Shown one piece after another: positions 42,511 to 55,817 of a stretch of 64,000 nucleotides of DNA (the stretch's first letter is position 1; every line of letters begins with the position of its first letter). A program made the position numbers and the translations under genes. Under the pieces are notes generated by a model. It saw only the letters and a list, made by a program, of their open reading frames with translations, ran no database searches and was not told where the DNA came from. This DNA is from DASPTT01 sp035623275. GTDB taxonomy: Bacteria; Actinomycetota; Acidimicrobiia; Acidimicrobiales; UBA8190. The DNA lies in assembly GCA_035623275.1 (NCBI GenBank), contig DASPTT010000009.1, positions 3,403 through 67,402 of the forward strand, given 5' to 3'.

Positions 42511-42553
42511 AGATTGCACCGCCCCCCGGATCCCCGCCAGGGGCCAAGGTCAC
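42511..42553 (-). promoter_or_regulatory. putative DevR/DosR-like box plus -10, minus strand
   Basis: GTGACCTTGGCCCC on the minus strand (42553-42540) resembles the DevR box GGGACTTNNGNCCC; after exactly 23 nt comes CAATCT (42516-42511), a weak -10. The geometry matches the site at 12778. The predicted start lies about 30 nt before the SD and ATG of the 85-aa gene. Confidence 0.35.
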
Positions 42554-42713
42554 CGGCCGGGGACCGGCCGTTTCGTCGTCCCCCCACCCACGTCGCATGG
42601 CCCGCCGCCCCGGCCAACGGGGACCTTGGACCCTGGCTCCCGGGCCGCCGGCGGGATCAGCCTGGACGTGGGGCCCTGCTCGGTGCCGTCCGATCAGGGC
42701 CACCGCACGATCG

Positions 42714-43784
42714 ATGACCGTTCTCTCCCCGACCCCGCTCCCTCCCCCCACCGGGTCACCCAAACCCAGCGGTGCCCGGCGTGTCGGACTCGCCCTGGGA
42801 AGCGGCGGTGCCCGCGGCTATGCGCACATCGGCGTCATCGAGGTGCTCGAGGAACGGGGCTTCGAGATCGCCGGCGTGGCGGGATCATCGATGGGCGCGG
42901 TGGTCGGTGGCCTCTACTGCGCCGGCCAGCTCGACCGCTACACGGAGTGGGTGGGCGACCTGTCGCAACTCGACGTGCTCCGCCTCTTGGACGTCTCCCT
43001 GTCGGCGCCGGGTGCGTTCCGGGCCGAACGGATCCTGGCCCGCCTCCGGACCCTCGTCGGCAGCGTCGCCATCGAGGACCTGCCCGTCCCGTTCACCGCC
43101 GTCGCCACGGACCTGCTCGCCCGCAAGGCCGTCTGGTTCCGGCGCGGCCCGCTGGACATCGCGCTGCGGGCGTCGATGGCGATCCCTGGGGTCTTCACGC
43201 CGGTGGTGCTGGGCGGCCGCCTCCTCGTGGACGGCGGTCTCATGGAACCCGTACCCGTCGCCCCGATCAGCTCGGCGGATGCCGACGCGACCATCGCGGT
43301 CGATCTCGGTGGCGAGCGCGTCGGGACGTCCGGCGTGGTCTCGCCTCTGGACGCGTTGGCCGACCCCTCGCCGGTGGACGAATGGCTCGAGCGCTTCCGG
43401 GGCGGTGCGGCGCGCCTGCTCGATCGCGAGATGATCCGCTCCCTGGCCACACGCCTCGGCCGGGCGCCCGGTTTCGGGGCGGACCAGGACGAGGAGGAGG
43501 AGAATGAGGAGGAGGAGGAGGAGAAGGGCACGCCGACGGAGCCGAGCCCGGCGGACCTGCCGACCAGCTTGCGAGCACTCGACGTGATGTCCCAGTCGAT
43601 CGAGGCCATGCACGCCGCGCTCACCCGCGTCCGTCTGGCCGAGAACCCTCCGGACGTGCTGATCACCGTGCCGCGCGACGCGTGCCGCAGCCGCGACTTC
43701 CATCGGTCGCGTGAGCTGATCGGGCTCGGGCGCATCCTCGCCGCCGAGGCACTCGACGCCGCCGGGTTGACGGCGGCCCGCTAG
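42714..43784 (+). CDS. patatin-like phospholipase (RssA-like)
   Basis: The 356-aa serine hydrolase has the oxyanion motif GLALGSGGARGYAHIGV, the nucleophile elbow GSSMG (VAGSSMGAVVGG) and the catalytic aspartate in DGGLMEPVPVAP, so the Ser-Asp dyad is complete. It probably cleaves acyl chains from phospholipids. Near residue 257-270 is a long acidic run (DEEEENEEEEEEKG) encoded by a purine GAG/GAN repeat, which looks like an expansion inside a loop. It is divergent from the two small membrane protein genes. Confidence 0.88.
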   Translation: MTVLSPTPLPPPTGSPKPSGARRVGLALGSGGARGYAHIGVIEVLEERGFEIAGVAGSSMGAVVGGLYCAGQLDRYTEWVGDLSQLDVLRLLDVSLSAPGAFRAERILARLRTLVGSVAIEDLPVPFTAVATDLLARKAVWFRRGPLDIALRASMAIPGVFTPVVLGGRLLVDGGLMEPVPVAPISSADADATIAVDLGGERVGTSGVVSPLDALADPSPVDEWLERFRGGAARLLDREMIRSLATRLGRAPGFGADQDEEEENEEEEEEKGTPTEPSPADLPTSLRALDVMSQSIEAMHAALTRVRLAENPPDVLITVPRDACRSRDFHRSRELIGLGRILAAEALDAAGLTAAR

Positions 43785-43896
43785 GCTCGGACCCGGAGCA
43801 CGACGTGTTCGCGCAACGTTCACCAAGGGTTTGCCCCACGGTCACCAAACCAGCACCCGCGCCCGGCGCGGTTTCCTTACGCTTCCCGAGGGCGGC

Positions 43897-44070
43897 ATGC
43901 ACGGAGAGCGGGGAGGATCGGCGTTGGAGATTGTGCTCGAGAGGATCCTGGTCGAGGTCCTCGCCGTCGTCGCACAGCTGGCGCTGCTCAGGCTGCTCGC
44001 ATGGTTGCGCGGGCGCGCGACCGGAGGAGCACCTGTCGCCGGCACGGTGGAATTGGCGACGGCCCACTGA
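43897..44070 (+). CDS. small hydrophobic protein (57 aa)
   Basis: From ATG 43897 the product has a hydrophobic Leu/Val-rich helix (IVLERILVEVLAVVAQLALLRLLAWLRG) followed by a short tail. It lies between the patatin gene and the P-type ATPase, in the same direction, and may be a small accessory subunit, but there is no recognised family and the SD is weak. TACGCT at 43878-43883 might be a -10. Confidence 0.4.
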   Translation: MHGERGGSALEIVLERILVEVLAVVAQLALLRLLAWLRGRATGGAPVAGTVELATAH

Positions 44071-44130
44071 CAGACCCCCCGGGGCGCGAACCCGGGGCGT
44101 AGGGGCGCCCGCCGGGCGCAGGATCCGGAC

Positions 44131-48528
<4,398 letters not shown>

Positions 48529-48656
48529 CGGCCGATGCCCGGCACAGGTCAGCCCGGGTCGGCCACCGGTCACGTTCGCGGCGCTCGGGTGGTCCATATG
48601 CTGAGACCCGCCGGACGAGCCAGCCGTGACCGCCCGGCCGACCGGAAAGGAACCCC

Positions 48657-48998
48657 ATGCCCGACGGACTCCGCCTCCTCGTCTTCCCGACGACGGACCT
48701 CGCCCGTCAGACCGCCCTGCTGCGCTCGCTGAGCGGCACCGACCCCTACATCGAGGGGCCCTGGTACGTGGGCTTCCGGGTGGGCGAGGTCGAGCTCGGG
48801 ATCGACCCTCGGGGGCACCGGGACTTCGGTCCGGGGCCGGTCTGCTACTGGGAGGTCGACGACCTCGAGGCGGCCGTCTCCAGGCTCGAGGCGGCCGGAG
48901 CCGAAGTGCGCCAGCCGGCCAAGGACGTCGGCGGCGGCATGCGCACGGCCGTCATGGTGGACGGCGACGGCAACGTGATCGGCCTGAGAGCGGGCTGA
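48657..48998 (+). CDS. VOC (glyoxalase/bleomycin resistance-like) family protein
   Basis: The 113-aa single-domain protein has the VOC betaalphabetabetabeta pattern: LVFPTTDLARQTALLRSL, YVGFRVGEVELGI, YWEVDDLEAAVSRLEAAGAEVRQ and TAVMVDGDGNVIGL. Metal ligands (E in WEVDD, H in GHRDFG) are possible. Such proteins may act as metalloenzymes or bind small toxic molecules. SD-like AAGGAA at a good distance before the ATG. Confidence 0.8.
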   Translation: MPDGLRLLVFPTTDLARQTALLRSLSGTDPYIEGPWYVGFRVGEVELGIDPRGHRDFGPGPVCYWEVDDLEAAVSRLEAAGAEVRQPAKDVGGGMRTAVMVDGDGNVIGLRAG

Positions 48999-49077
48999 CG
49001 CCCGGCCGGACCCCTGCCCGAGAGGAAGAGACGCGACGAGTATGGCCACGAGGAGATACCGGTTCAGCGTGTCCGCC

Positions 49078-49845
49078 CTACGTCCGCGGCTCCCAACTGA
49101 AGAAGCGGACAGCCAGCAACAGCCCTGCGATGCCCCAGGCCGCCACCAAGGCGACGTCGCTCCAGTGAAAGGGCGTGCCGAGAAAGCCCGCTTGCATCCC
49201 CAAGGCGAAATGTCTGACGGGGAAGATCCGCGCTACCCACAGGATCCATGACGGAGTGGCGTTCCCGAAGGCGATGAAGATCCCAGACAGAAAGAGCAGG
49301 GGCATGATCACCGCGTTCACGATGGCAGCCGAGGCATCGGCGTTGGGGATGACCGCTGTGATGGCCAGTCCCAGAGCACAGAACGTTGCCGCGCCCACCG
49401 CCAGGATCACCACGAAATGCAGCAGGTTGATCCCGGTCGGGATGTCGGCCGAGTAGACGACCCGGCCGAACACCGCCGTGAGGACCACGAGGATGACGGC
49501 CACGATGAGGGCGTAGAGGATCCGGGCGGCCAAGAAGCAACCGGCAGGCAGGGGTGTCCCGTTGATCCGCTTCAAGATCCCCGCTTCGCGCTGGAACGTC
49601 ATGCCGATCGCCGTGTTCACGAAGCAGGCCGTGATGACCCCGTAGGAGGCCATGGCGGCCACGTAATAGGTAGAGGACTTCACTGTGGTCGTTCCGAGGT
49701 GGACGGTGAAATGGCCCAGCAAGGCGGTGAAGATCACCAGGAACATGAGGGGGAAGGCGAAGACGAAAAAGGCGCTCGATGGATTGCGCCAGAACTCCTT
49801 GTGCACGTAGCGAATCTGGAAGAAGGTCTGGGCCACGGCACTCAT
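49078..49845 (-). CDS. ABC-2 type transporter permease
   Basis: The 255-aa protein has six hydrophobic helices and the motifs ILKRINGTPLPAGCFLAARILYA and MPLLFLSGIFIAFGNATPSWI. It overlaps the ATPase gene by ATGA. Codon use is less extreme in GC than the neighbours. It is the membrane part of a small two-gene exporter with unknown substrate. Confidence 0.88.
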   Translation of the reverse strand: MSAVAQTFFQIRYVHKEFWRNPSSAFFVFAFPLMFLVIFTALLGHFTVHLGTTTVKSSTYYVAAMASYGVITACFVNTAIGMTFQREAGILKRINGTPLPAGCFLAARILYALIVAVILVVLTAVFGRVVYSADIPTGINLLHFVVILAVGAATFCALGLAITAVIPNADASAAIVNAVIMPLLFLSGIFIAFGNATPSWILWVARIFPVRHFALGMQAGFLGTPFHWSDVALVAAWGIAGLLLAVRFFSWEPRT

Positions 49846-50780
49846 GGCTGCCCGTCTTCCGTCGGCGGCGAGGTCAGCGCCAGATAGACGTCTTCCAAAG
49901 AGGGCCGAGTCACCTCCAGGCCTTCGAGGCTCACCCCCTGCTCGATCGCCCAACCGGTGAGCTCGTGCAGCGTGACCTCCAGGTTCTCGACGCTCAGTTC
50001 GATGCACCCGTCGGGTCCGACCGGCTCGCCAAGTCCGGCGGGCGGCACCACCCCAGGGCCGACCCGATAGCGGACCCGAGCCCGGGCCCGATCGCGGGCG
50101 CCGAGGGTCGCGGGGGGACCTTCGGCCACGATGCGACCGGCGGCCATGACCGCCACCCGATTCGCCAGGCGCTGGGCTTCGTCCATGTAGTGGGTCGTGA
50201 GCAAGACCGTCTTGCCGAGCCTGGCCAGGTTCGTGATCACGTCCCAGGCTTCGTGACGCGCCGATGGGTCGAACCCGGTGGTCGGCTCGTCGAGGAACAG
50301 CAACTCGGGGTCCCCGGCCAGGCCGATGGCCATGTCCAAGCGACGCTGCTGGCCACCCGAAAGGCGGATCACCCGCTCGTTGCTCTTGGCGGTGAGGCCG
50401 ACGAGGTCGATGACCTCGGGAACGGGACGCGGGTGCGGATAGAAGCCGGCGTACATGGTGACCGTCTCGCGCACCGTCAGATAGGGATTGACCCCGGTGG
50501 ATTGCAGGACGATCCCGATGCGCGGCTTGAGCTCGACGCGCTGACGACCAGGATCGCAACCCAAGACGGTGACCTCCCCGGCGTCTCTGGCTCGATATCC
50601 CTCCAGGATCTCCACGGTGGTGGTCTTTCCCGCCCCATTGGGCCCGAGCAGAGCGAAGATCTCTCCGCGGTGGATGTCCAGGTCGACGCCTGCCACCGCT
50701 CGTGTCCCCGAGTAGGCCTTCACCAGTCCCCGCACCCGAATGGCGGGCGCCTCAGGCGACGAACGCTGCGATCCGACCAC
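49842..50780 (-). CDS. ABC transporter ATP-binding protein (DrrA-like)
   Basis: The 312-aa ATPase has Walker A LLGPNGAGKTTT, signature LSGGQQRRLDMA, Walker B LLFLDEPTTGFDP and TTHYMDEAQRLA, and a DrrA-like C-terminal extension ending RPSLEDVYLALTSP. GTG 50780 is the start. With the permease it forms a compact exporter. The region is less GC-rich than its surroundings. Confidence 0.92.
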   Translation of the reverse strand: MVGSQRSSPEAPAIRVRGLVKAYSGTRAVAGVDLDIHRGEIFALLGPNGAGKTTTVEILEGYRARDAGEVTVLGCDPGRQRVELKPRIGIVLQSTGVNPYLTVRETVTMYAGFYPHPRPVPEVIDLVGLTAKSNERVIRLSGGQQRRLDMAIGLAGDPELLFLDEPTTGFDPSARHEAWDVITNLARLGKTVLLTTHYMDEAQRLANRVAVMAAGRIVAEGPPATLGARDRARARVRYRVGPGVVPPAGLGEPVGPDGCIELSVENLEVTLHELTGWAIEQGVSLEGLEVTRPSLEDVYLALTSPPTEDGQP

Positions 50781-50902
50781 CGTTCACATGGTCTCCGGCC
50801 TTGGCCCGTGGGGTCAGAGGAATAGGTCCCCAGGGGACGGCCCTCGAGTCGGATTTCGCGTGCCATTGGGCCGAGAGGTCTCTCGGAGCCGATCGGTTGC
50901 TC

Positions 50903-51826
50903 CTATTGGCTGCCCCTGCCCCGCCGAAGCTGGTCGCGTCGTTGTTCGGGCGTGACGCTGCTTGGTTGTGTGGTCTCGAGGAAGTCCAGGACGACCTCGA
51001 CGAACCGGAAGGGCTCCTCCACGTGGGGATAGTGACCCACGCCCTCCATGATCTCCAGACGGCTGTTCGGGATCGCCTCGTGAGCCGCGTTTGCATGGAC
51101 GAGGGGGATGATCTTGTCCTTGTCGCCCCAGATGATGAGGGTCGGCATGTTCGCCGCCAGGTAGAGGCGGTCGATGGCACTCACGGATTGTCCGCCGGGA
51201 TCGATCACGGCACGCATGGTGCGAACAAAGGCCTGGCGATTGGCGGGCTCGGTAAGCGAGGCAAAGGACCGCCACATTTCTCCGGCACGGGCGTGACGAA
51301 TGCCCCGGTTCTGGAGAAAACCAAGGATCGAGTCCCCACAGTTGCGCACCGGTGCCGAGAAGACGATGGGCAACAGGTATTCGGTGGCGGGCAGGGTCAA
51401 CAGACGTAGCATCCAGCTCACCTCACGTCCGAGGCCGCCCGCGTCCACCAAGACCAGTCGCTCACAGCGCTCGGGGAACTGATAGGCGAACTGCATCGCG
51501 ACGCCTCCGCCGAAGGACTGGCCGATGACCGTGGCCCGTTCGATGCTCAAGACCTCCAAAAGGTCTCGCATGCCAGCCGCGTGGTTGCCGAGCGAGTAAT
51601 CACCGAGTGGCTTGGCCGACCTGCCGTGGCCGAGGAAGTCGGGGGCGAGCACCGTGTAGTCGCGCTGGAGGAGCTCCATGACGGGTACCCACGTCTCGGA
51701 GCTGCCCGCTATCCCGTGCAGGAGCAGGAGTACCGGTCCCTCGCCCGCCCGCCGGTAGGCGACCTCGTAGCCGTGGATGCTGACGTGCTGGACGGGGAAC
51801 TCGTCCGTCCTCGTCGCCGGTTCCAT
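50903..51826 (-). CDS. alpha/beta-hydrolase
   Basis: The 307-aa hydrolase has LLLLHGIAGSSETW, the nucleophile elbow VIGQSFGGGVA (S104), an acid in WGDKDKIIP and the catalytic histidine in GVGHYPHVEEP. It resembles haloperoxidase-like/MhpC hydrolases. Substrate unknown. It is likely transcribed together with the ABC-2 pair, 122 bp downstream in the same direction. GC content is lower than average here. Confidence 0.88.
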   Translation of the reverse strand: MEPATRTDEFPVQHVSIHGYEVAYRRAGEGPVLLLLHGIAGSSETWVPVMELLQRDYTVLAPDFLGHGRSAKPLGDYSLGNHAAGMRDLLEVLSIERATVIGQSFGGGVAMQFAYQFPERCERLVLVDAGGLGREVSWMLRLLTLPATEYLLPIVFSAPVRNCGDSILGFLQNRGIRHARAGEMWRSFASLTEPANRQAFVRTMRAVIDPGGQSVSAIDRLYLAANMPTLIIWGDKDKIIPLVHANAAHEAIPNSRLEIMEGVGHYPHVEEPFRFVEVVLDFLETTQPSSVTPEQRRDQLRRGRGSQ

Positions 51827-51890
51827 GGGTCCATTGTCTCGGAGACCGGATCGTCCTGACAGGGTCTTTGGCCTCGCCCAGTGGAAGTCG

Positions 51891-52394
51891 TCACGTCTTC
51901 GACGCACTCCAGGAACCGCTGCCGCCGCCGCCCTGGAGCTGCCAGCTGCCCGACATTGAGCTGCCCGAGGCGGTGCCCGTGTACGTGACCGCCATGGCCC
52001 CCACGGTGCCGAAGCTGATGGAGCCACCGCTGACGGTCCCGGTGATGTTGGTGGGGGCGTTGCCGAAGGAGGAGATCTCGATGGTGCCGCTCAGGTTCGA
52101 CCCCGACTGCTGCCAACTCAGGGTGAACGTACCGCTGTACGAGCCGCTGTACTGACCGGACCAGGCACCCGAGAGCCCAGCGGCCGATGGCGCCGTCGTC
52201 GACGGTGCCGAAGTCGTCGAGGGTGCCGAAGTCGTCGACGGTGCCGAAGTCGCAGGCGCCTGGTCCGACGTCGCGGCCCTTGTCGCATCGGTGGAAACGC
52301 TCGAGGTGCTGGAACAGCCGAGCGCGGCCACCGCAATCGCTGACAGGGTCAGCGCCAACAGGAGCCGCGTGGCGATGGGGGGCGTTCGGGACAT
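51891..52394 (-). CDS. secreted lipoprotein with Ser/Thr/Pro repeat
   Basis: The 167-aa protein has a signal peptide with lipobox AALGC (C27), a linker of S-A-P-S-T-T repeats (about 48-67) and a C-terminal beta-rich domain with G-S-x-x-G-T patterns (SGAWSGQYSGSYSGTFTLSW, GTIEISSFG, GTASGSSMSGSW). It appears to be a small surface lipoprotein of unknown function; the C-terminal domain has internal repeats of S-G-x-W/Y. The linker is encoded by an 18-bp tandem repeat. Confidence 0.78.
   Translation of the reverse strand: MSRTPPIATRLLLALTLSAIAVAALGCSSTSSVSTDATRAATSDQAPATSAPSTTSAPSTTSAPSTTAPSAAGLSGAWSGQYSGSYSGTFTLSWQQSGSNLSGTIEISSFGNAPTNITGTVSGGSISFGTVGAMAVTYTGTASGSSMSGSWQLQGGGGSGSWSASKT
52195..52248. 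repeat. 18-bp tandem repeat in lipoprotein gene (three units)
   Basis: GTCGTCGACGGTGCCGAA occurs at 52195-52212 and 52231-52248 with a one-base variant at 52213-52230. On the coding strand each unit encodes S-A-P-S-T-T in the linker after the lipobox. Confidence 0.9.
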
Positions 52395-52587
52395 TCTGAC
52401 CTCCCGGGTTGGGGTTTCGAAGGGGCGTCCTCTACCGAAGGTGACGAGCCGGGGCCCCTTGGGTTACAGCCCCGGGCCCCACCTCGACCCGACCTCGACG
52501 ACCTCGACCTCGTCCCTTCCGAGATGGCGCACCGGACCGGAGGAGCGAACGCGACCGGATGGAGGGGAGGTCGGCTCGCAACAGGCT

Positions 52588-53289
52588 TCACGAAGGACCA
52601 GGGCGGCCGACTCCGCCGGGGACGAAGCGGAGCCCGACACCCGGCTCGGTGATGAAGTACCGGGGATTGGAGGGTTCGGGCTCGAGCTTGCGGCGGATGG
52701 AGACCATGAACACGCGCAGGTAGTTCGTCTTGGTGTCCTGGAGCCCCCAGACCTCCTTGAGCAGCTGGCGCTGAGACACCAACTTGTCCGGGTTCCGGGC
52801 GAGGACCTCGACGACCTGCCACTCCGTGGCTGTGAGGCGGACGTCGCTCCCGTCCGCCAACTGGACCCGCTTGGCGGCGAGGTCGACGGTGAAGTCGGCC
52901 GTCTTGACCACCGGGGCCTCTTCGATCGCTGCCGGCACGCGCAGCGCCACCCGCACCCGGGCCATGAGCTCGTCCATCCCGAACGGCTTGCTCACGTAGT
53001 CGTTGGCGCCGGCATCGAGGGCGGCGACCTTCTGCGCCTCCGCCGTGCGGGCCGAGAGGACGATGATCGGGACCATCGTCCAACCCCGCAGACCGCGGAT
53101 CACGTCGATGCCGTCGATGTCCGGCAGGCCGAGGTCGAGGACGACGGCATCGGGGTGACGGCGAGCCGCCAGGGCGAGCGCCTGCCTGCCGCTGGCCGCC
53201 AACTCGACCTGGTAGCCCCGGGCGCGCAGGTTCACCGCCATCGTCCGCAACATGGGCTTCTCGTCGTCGACGACGAGGACCGTGCTCAT
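52588..53289 (-). CDS. kdpE: response regulator KdpE
   Basis: The 233-aa OmpR-family regulator has a receiver with D8/D9 and phosphoacceptor D52 (VVLDLGLPD), a signalling T/S in VLSAR and K in SKPF, and a C-terminal winged helix (about 130-225). It should be phosphorylated by KdpD at low K+ or high osmolarity and activate the kdp genes. Its ATG overlaps the kdpD stop (ATGA). It is the last gene of this leftward operon. Confidence 0.95.
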   Translation of the reverse strand: MSTVLVVDDEKPMLRTMAVNLRARGYQVELAASGRQALALAARRHPDAVVLDLGLPDIDGIDVIRGLRGWTMVPIIVLSARTAEAQKVAALDAGANDYVSKPFGMDELMARVRVALRVPAAIEEAPVVKTADFTVDLAAKRVQLADGSDVRLTATEWQVVEVLARNPDKLVSQRQLLKEVWGLQDTKTNYLRVFMVSIRRKLEPEPSNPRYFITEPGVGLRFVPGGVGRPGPS

Positions 53290-55808
53290 GGGCCGTCCTC
53301 GCCAGCGCGCCGCAGCGTGAACACGAGCGTCGCACCGCCGCCTGGGGTGTCCTCGACCGCCAGGGCGCCCCCCATGGCTTCTGTGAACCCCTTTGCCACG
53401 GCCAGGCCGAGCCCGATGCCCTCGGGGCCCCCACCCGAGCCGTCGCCGAGGCGCTGGAACGGCTGGAAGACGTCGTCGCGTCGGTCGACGGGGATGCCCG
53501 GCCCCCGGTCGATGACCCTGATGTCGACGAACTCCCCGGCGGCACCGGCCTCCACCTGCACCGGCGTGCCCCCCGGGGACCACTTCTGCGCGTTGGACAG
53601 CACGTTGGCCAGGGCCCGGACGAGGAGCCCGGGGTCGGCGAACACCGGCGGCGTGGAGTCGGCCACGTCCACGACGATAGGGACCTCCGAGGCCGACAGG
53701 CTCAGCACGGCGTCGACCACCACGTCTCCCACTGCCACGGCGCGGGCCGACAGCGGCAGCGTGCCCGCCTGGACCCTGCTCATGTCGAGGAGGTCGGCGA
53801 CGAGCCCCGTCAGCCGGTCGGTCTCGGCGTCGATGGTCTCGCAGAACTCCCGGACGTCCTCGGGCTGCCAGGTCACCTCCGACGACAGGATGCTCGTGAC
53901 CGCCGCCTTGATCGACGCCAGCGGGGTCCGCAGGTCATGGGACACGGCCGCCAACAGCGCGGAGCGCAGCGTGTTGGCCTCGGCCACCTCCGCTGCCGAC
54001 GACAACTCGGACTCCAGCCGCATCCGCTCCTGCGCGAGGCGGACCTGGGCCACGAACGCCACCAGCAGGCGCGAGTCCTCGGCCGACAGCGCCTCGCCGG
54101 AGAGGACGAGCACCATTCCTTCGTCGAGCTCGGCCGAGAACGACGCCTGCTCCGGCGTCGGGAGCGGCGTCGACCCGGCGGCCGTGACCTCCCGCCAACC
54201 GTGGTCTTCGGGGGCCAGGATCCCGACCGCGTCCAGGTCGAAGGTCCGCCGCAGATCGCCGACGATCTCGGGGAGCGGCTGCGCGCCCAGGACCACGGCG
54301 CCGCCGGCGAGGCGCGCCAGGGACTCGGCTTCCGCACGCGCCCGGGCCACCTGCAGGCTCCGGCGCGCCCGCTGGTCGACCAGCGCGCTCACGGCGGCGG
54401 CCACGGCGAAGAAGACCAGCAGCGCGACGACGTCGGAGGGGTGGGCGATCCGGAAGCTGTGGATGGGCGGGGCGAAGAAGAAGTCGGCGGTCAGGGCGCC
54501 GACGACGGACGCCACCACCGCGGGGACGACACCGCCGATGGCGGCAACGACCACCACGCCGAAGAGCAGCGCCAGCAGGGCGCCGGGCAATCCGAACGAC
54601 GTCCGCAACGGAGAGAGGGCGAAGCCGTACAGCGGGATACCCACGACCGCGACCACCAGGGCGATGTTGCGGCGCCGGGCGGGCACGGCCGCAGGCCGGC
54701 CCGGCCGGGCCAGGCGCGGTAACCCGGTGGCCGCCTCGACCGGCGCGGAGATGACGTGGACGTCGACGGGGGCGGCGTCGCGGACCACGCGGTTGATCAC
54801 CGAGCCCTGTAGCAGCTCCCGCCAGCGGGACCGGCCGCTCGCCCCGAGGATCAGCTGGGTCGCGTTCTCGGCCCGGGCGAACTTGACGAGCGCCTCCGCC
54901 TCGTCGGCCCCGGTGACCTCGGCGTAGCGGCCCTCGAGCTCGGCGAGGAGGCGCCGCTGGGCCTCGAGGCCGGACGGCTCCGGTCGCACGAGACCGTCGC
55001 TGGCGCGGACGTGCACACCGATCACCTCGCCGTTGATCCTGGCCGCCATGCGGGCAGCACGCCGCAACAGATGCTCGCCACCGGGGGCACCGCTGAGCGC
55101 CACCACGATGCGCTCTTTGGTCTCCCACGGCTCCTGGATGCCGTGGCGCTCGCGGTAGGACGCCAGCTCCTCGTCGACGCGGTCGGCCATCCACAGCAGT
55201 GCCAGCTCTCGCAGCGCACCCAGGTTGCCGATGCGGAAGTAGTGCCCCAGCGCGGTGTCGATCTTCTCCGGGGGATAGATGTTGCCGTGGGCCATCCGGC
55301 GACGCAGCGCCTCCGGGCTCATGTCCACGAGCTCGAGCTGGTCGGCCGAGCGCACGAAGACGTCGGGCACCGTCTCGCGCTGGACGACGCCGGTGATCCG
55401 CGCCACGACGTCGTTGACGCTGACCAGGTGCTGGATGTTGACGGTCGAGATGACGTCGATGCCCGCGTCGAGGAGCTCCTCGATGTCCTGCCACCGCTTC
55501 TCGTTGCGGCTGCCGGGCACGTTGGTGTGGGCCAGCTCGTCGACCAGGGCGATGGCGGGCCGGCGCGCCAGGACGGCGTCGACGTCCATCTCCTCGAGCT
55601 CCTGACCCCGGTAGGCCAGCCGGGCCCTGGGGACGACCGGCAGGTCGCGCACCTGCGCCAGCGTCTTGGGGCGGTTGTGGGCCTCGACGAACCCTACGAC
55701 GACGTCCGCGCCGCGCTCGCGGCGGCGCCAGCCCTCGTCGAGCATGGCGAACGTCTTGCCGACACCCGGGGCGGCCCCGATGTAGATCCGGAGCCGACCC
55801 CGCGGCAA
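53286..55808 (-). CDS. kdpD: sensor histidine kinase KdpD
   Basis: The 840-aa kinase has the N-terminal KdpD domain with Walker A-like GAAPGVGKT, a USP-like domain (about 225-360), four membrane helices (about 385-480), a GAF-like region, HisKA with H624 (VSHDLRTPL) and HATPase with N, G1 (DRGPGIP) and G2 (GIGLGLA). It senses K+ limitation and osmotic stress. Start is TTG 55808, directly 10 bp after the kdpC stop and behind GGGGG; no other start in frame fits the family start RGRLRIYIGAAPG. Confidence 0.95.
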   Translation of the reverse strand: MPRGRLRIYIGAAPGVGKTFAMLDEGWRRRERGADVVVGFVEAHNRPKTLAQVRDLPVVPRARLAYRGQELEEMDVDAVLARRPAIALVDELAHTNVPGSRNEKRWQDIEELLDAGIDVISTVNIQHLVSVNDVVARITGVVQRETVPDVFVRSADQLELVDMSPEALRRRMAHGNIYPPEKIDTALGHYFRIGNLGALRELALLWMADRVDEELASYRERHGIQEPWETKERIVVALSGAPGGEHLLRRAARMAARINGEVIGVHVRASDGLVRPEPSGLEAQRRLLAELEGRYAEVTGADEAEALVKFARAENATQLILGASGRSRWRELLQGSVINRVVRDAAPVDVHVISAPVEAATGLPRLARPGRPAAVPARRRNIALVVAVVGIPLYGFALSPLRTSFGLPGALLALLFGVVVVAAIGGVVPAVVASVVGALTADFFFAPPIHSFRIAHPSDVVALLVFFAVAAAVSALVDQRARRSLQVARARAEAESLARLAGGAVVLGAQPLPEIVGDLRRTFDLDAVGILAPEDHGWREVTAAGSTPLPTPEQASFSAELDEGMVLVLSGEALSAEDSRLLVAFVAQVRLAQERMRLESELSSAAEVAEANTLRSALLAAVSHDLRTPLASIKAAVTSILSSEVTWQPEDVREFCETIDAETDRLTGLVADLLDMSRVQAGTLPLSARAVAVGDVVVDAVLSLSASEVPIVVDVADSTPPVFADPGLLVRALANVLSNAQKWSPGGTPVQVEAGAAGEFVDIRVIDRGPGIPVDRRDDVFQPFQRLGDGSGGGPEGIGLGLAVAKGFTEAMGGALAVEDTPGGGATLVFTLRRAGEDGP

Positions 55809-55817
55809 CCCGACCCC

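Noticed and set aside
43821..43848. CACCAA direct repeat before the 57-aa ORF as a regulator site
   Set aside because: Only six bases, spacing of 22 bp, single occurrence; not distinguishable from chance.
44071..44130. GC-rich inverted repeat before the P-type ATPase as a terminator
   Set aside because: Several overlapping CCCGGG/GGGGCG pairings are possible but there is no T tract, and the genes on both sides run in the same direction.
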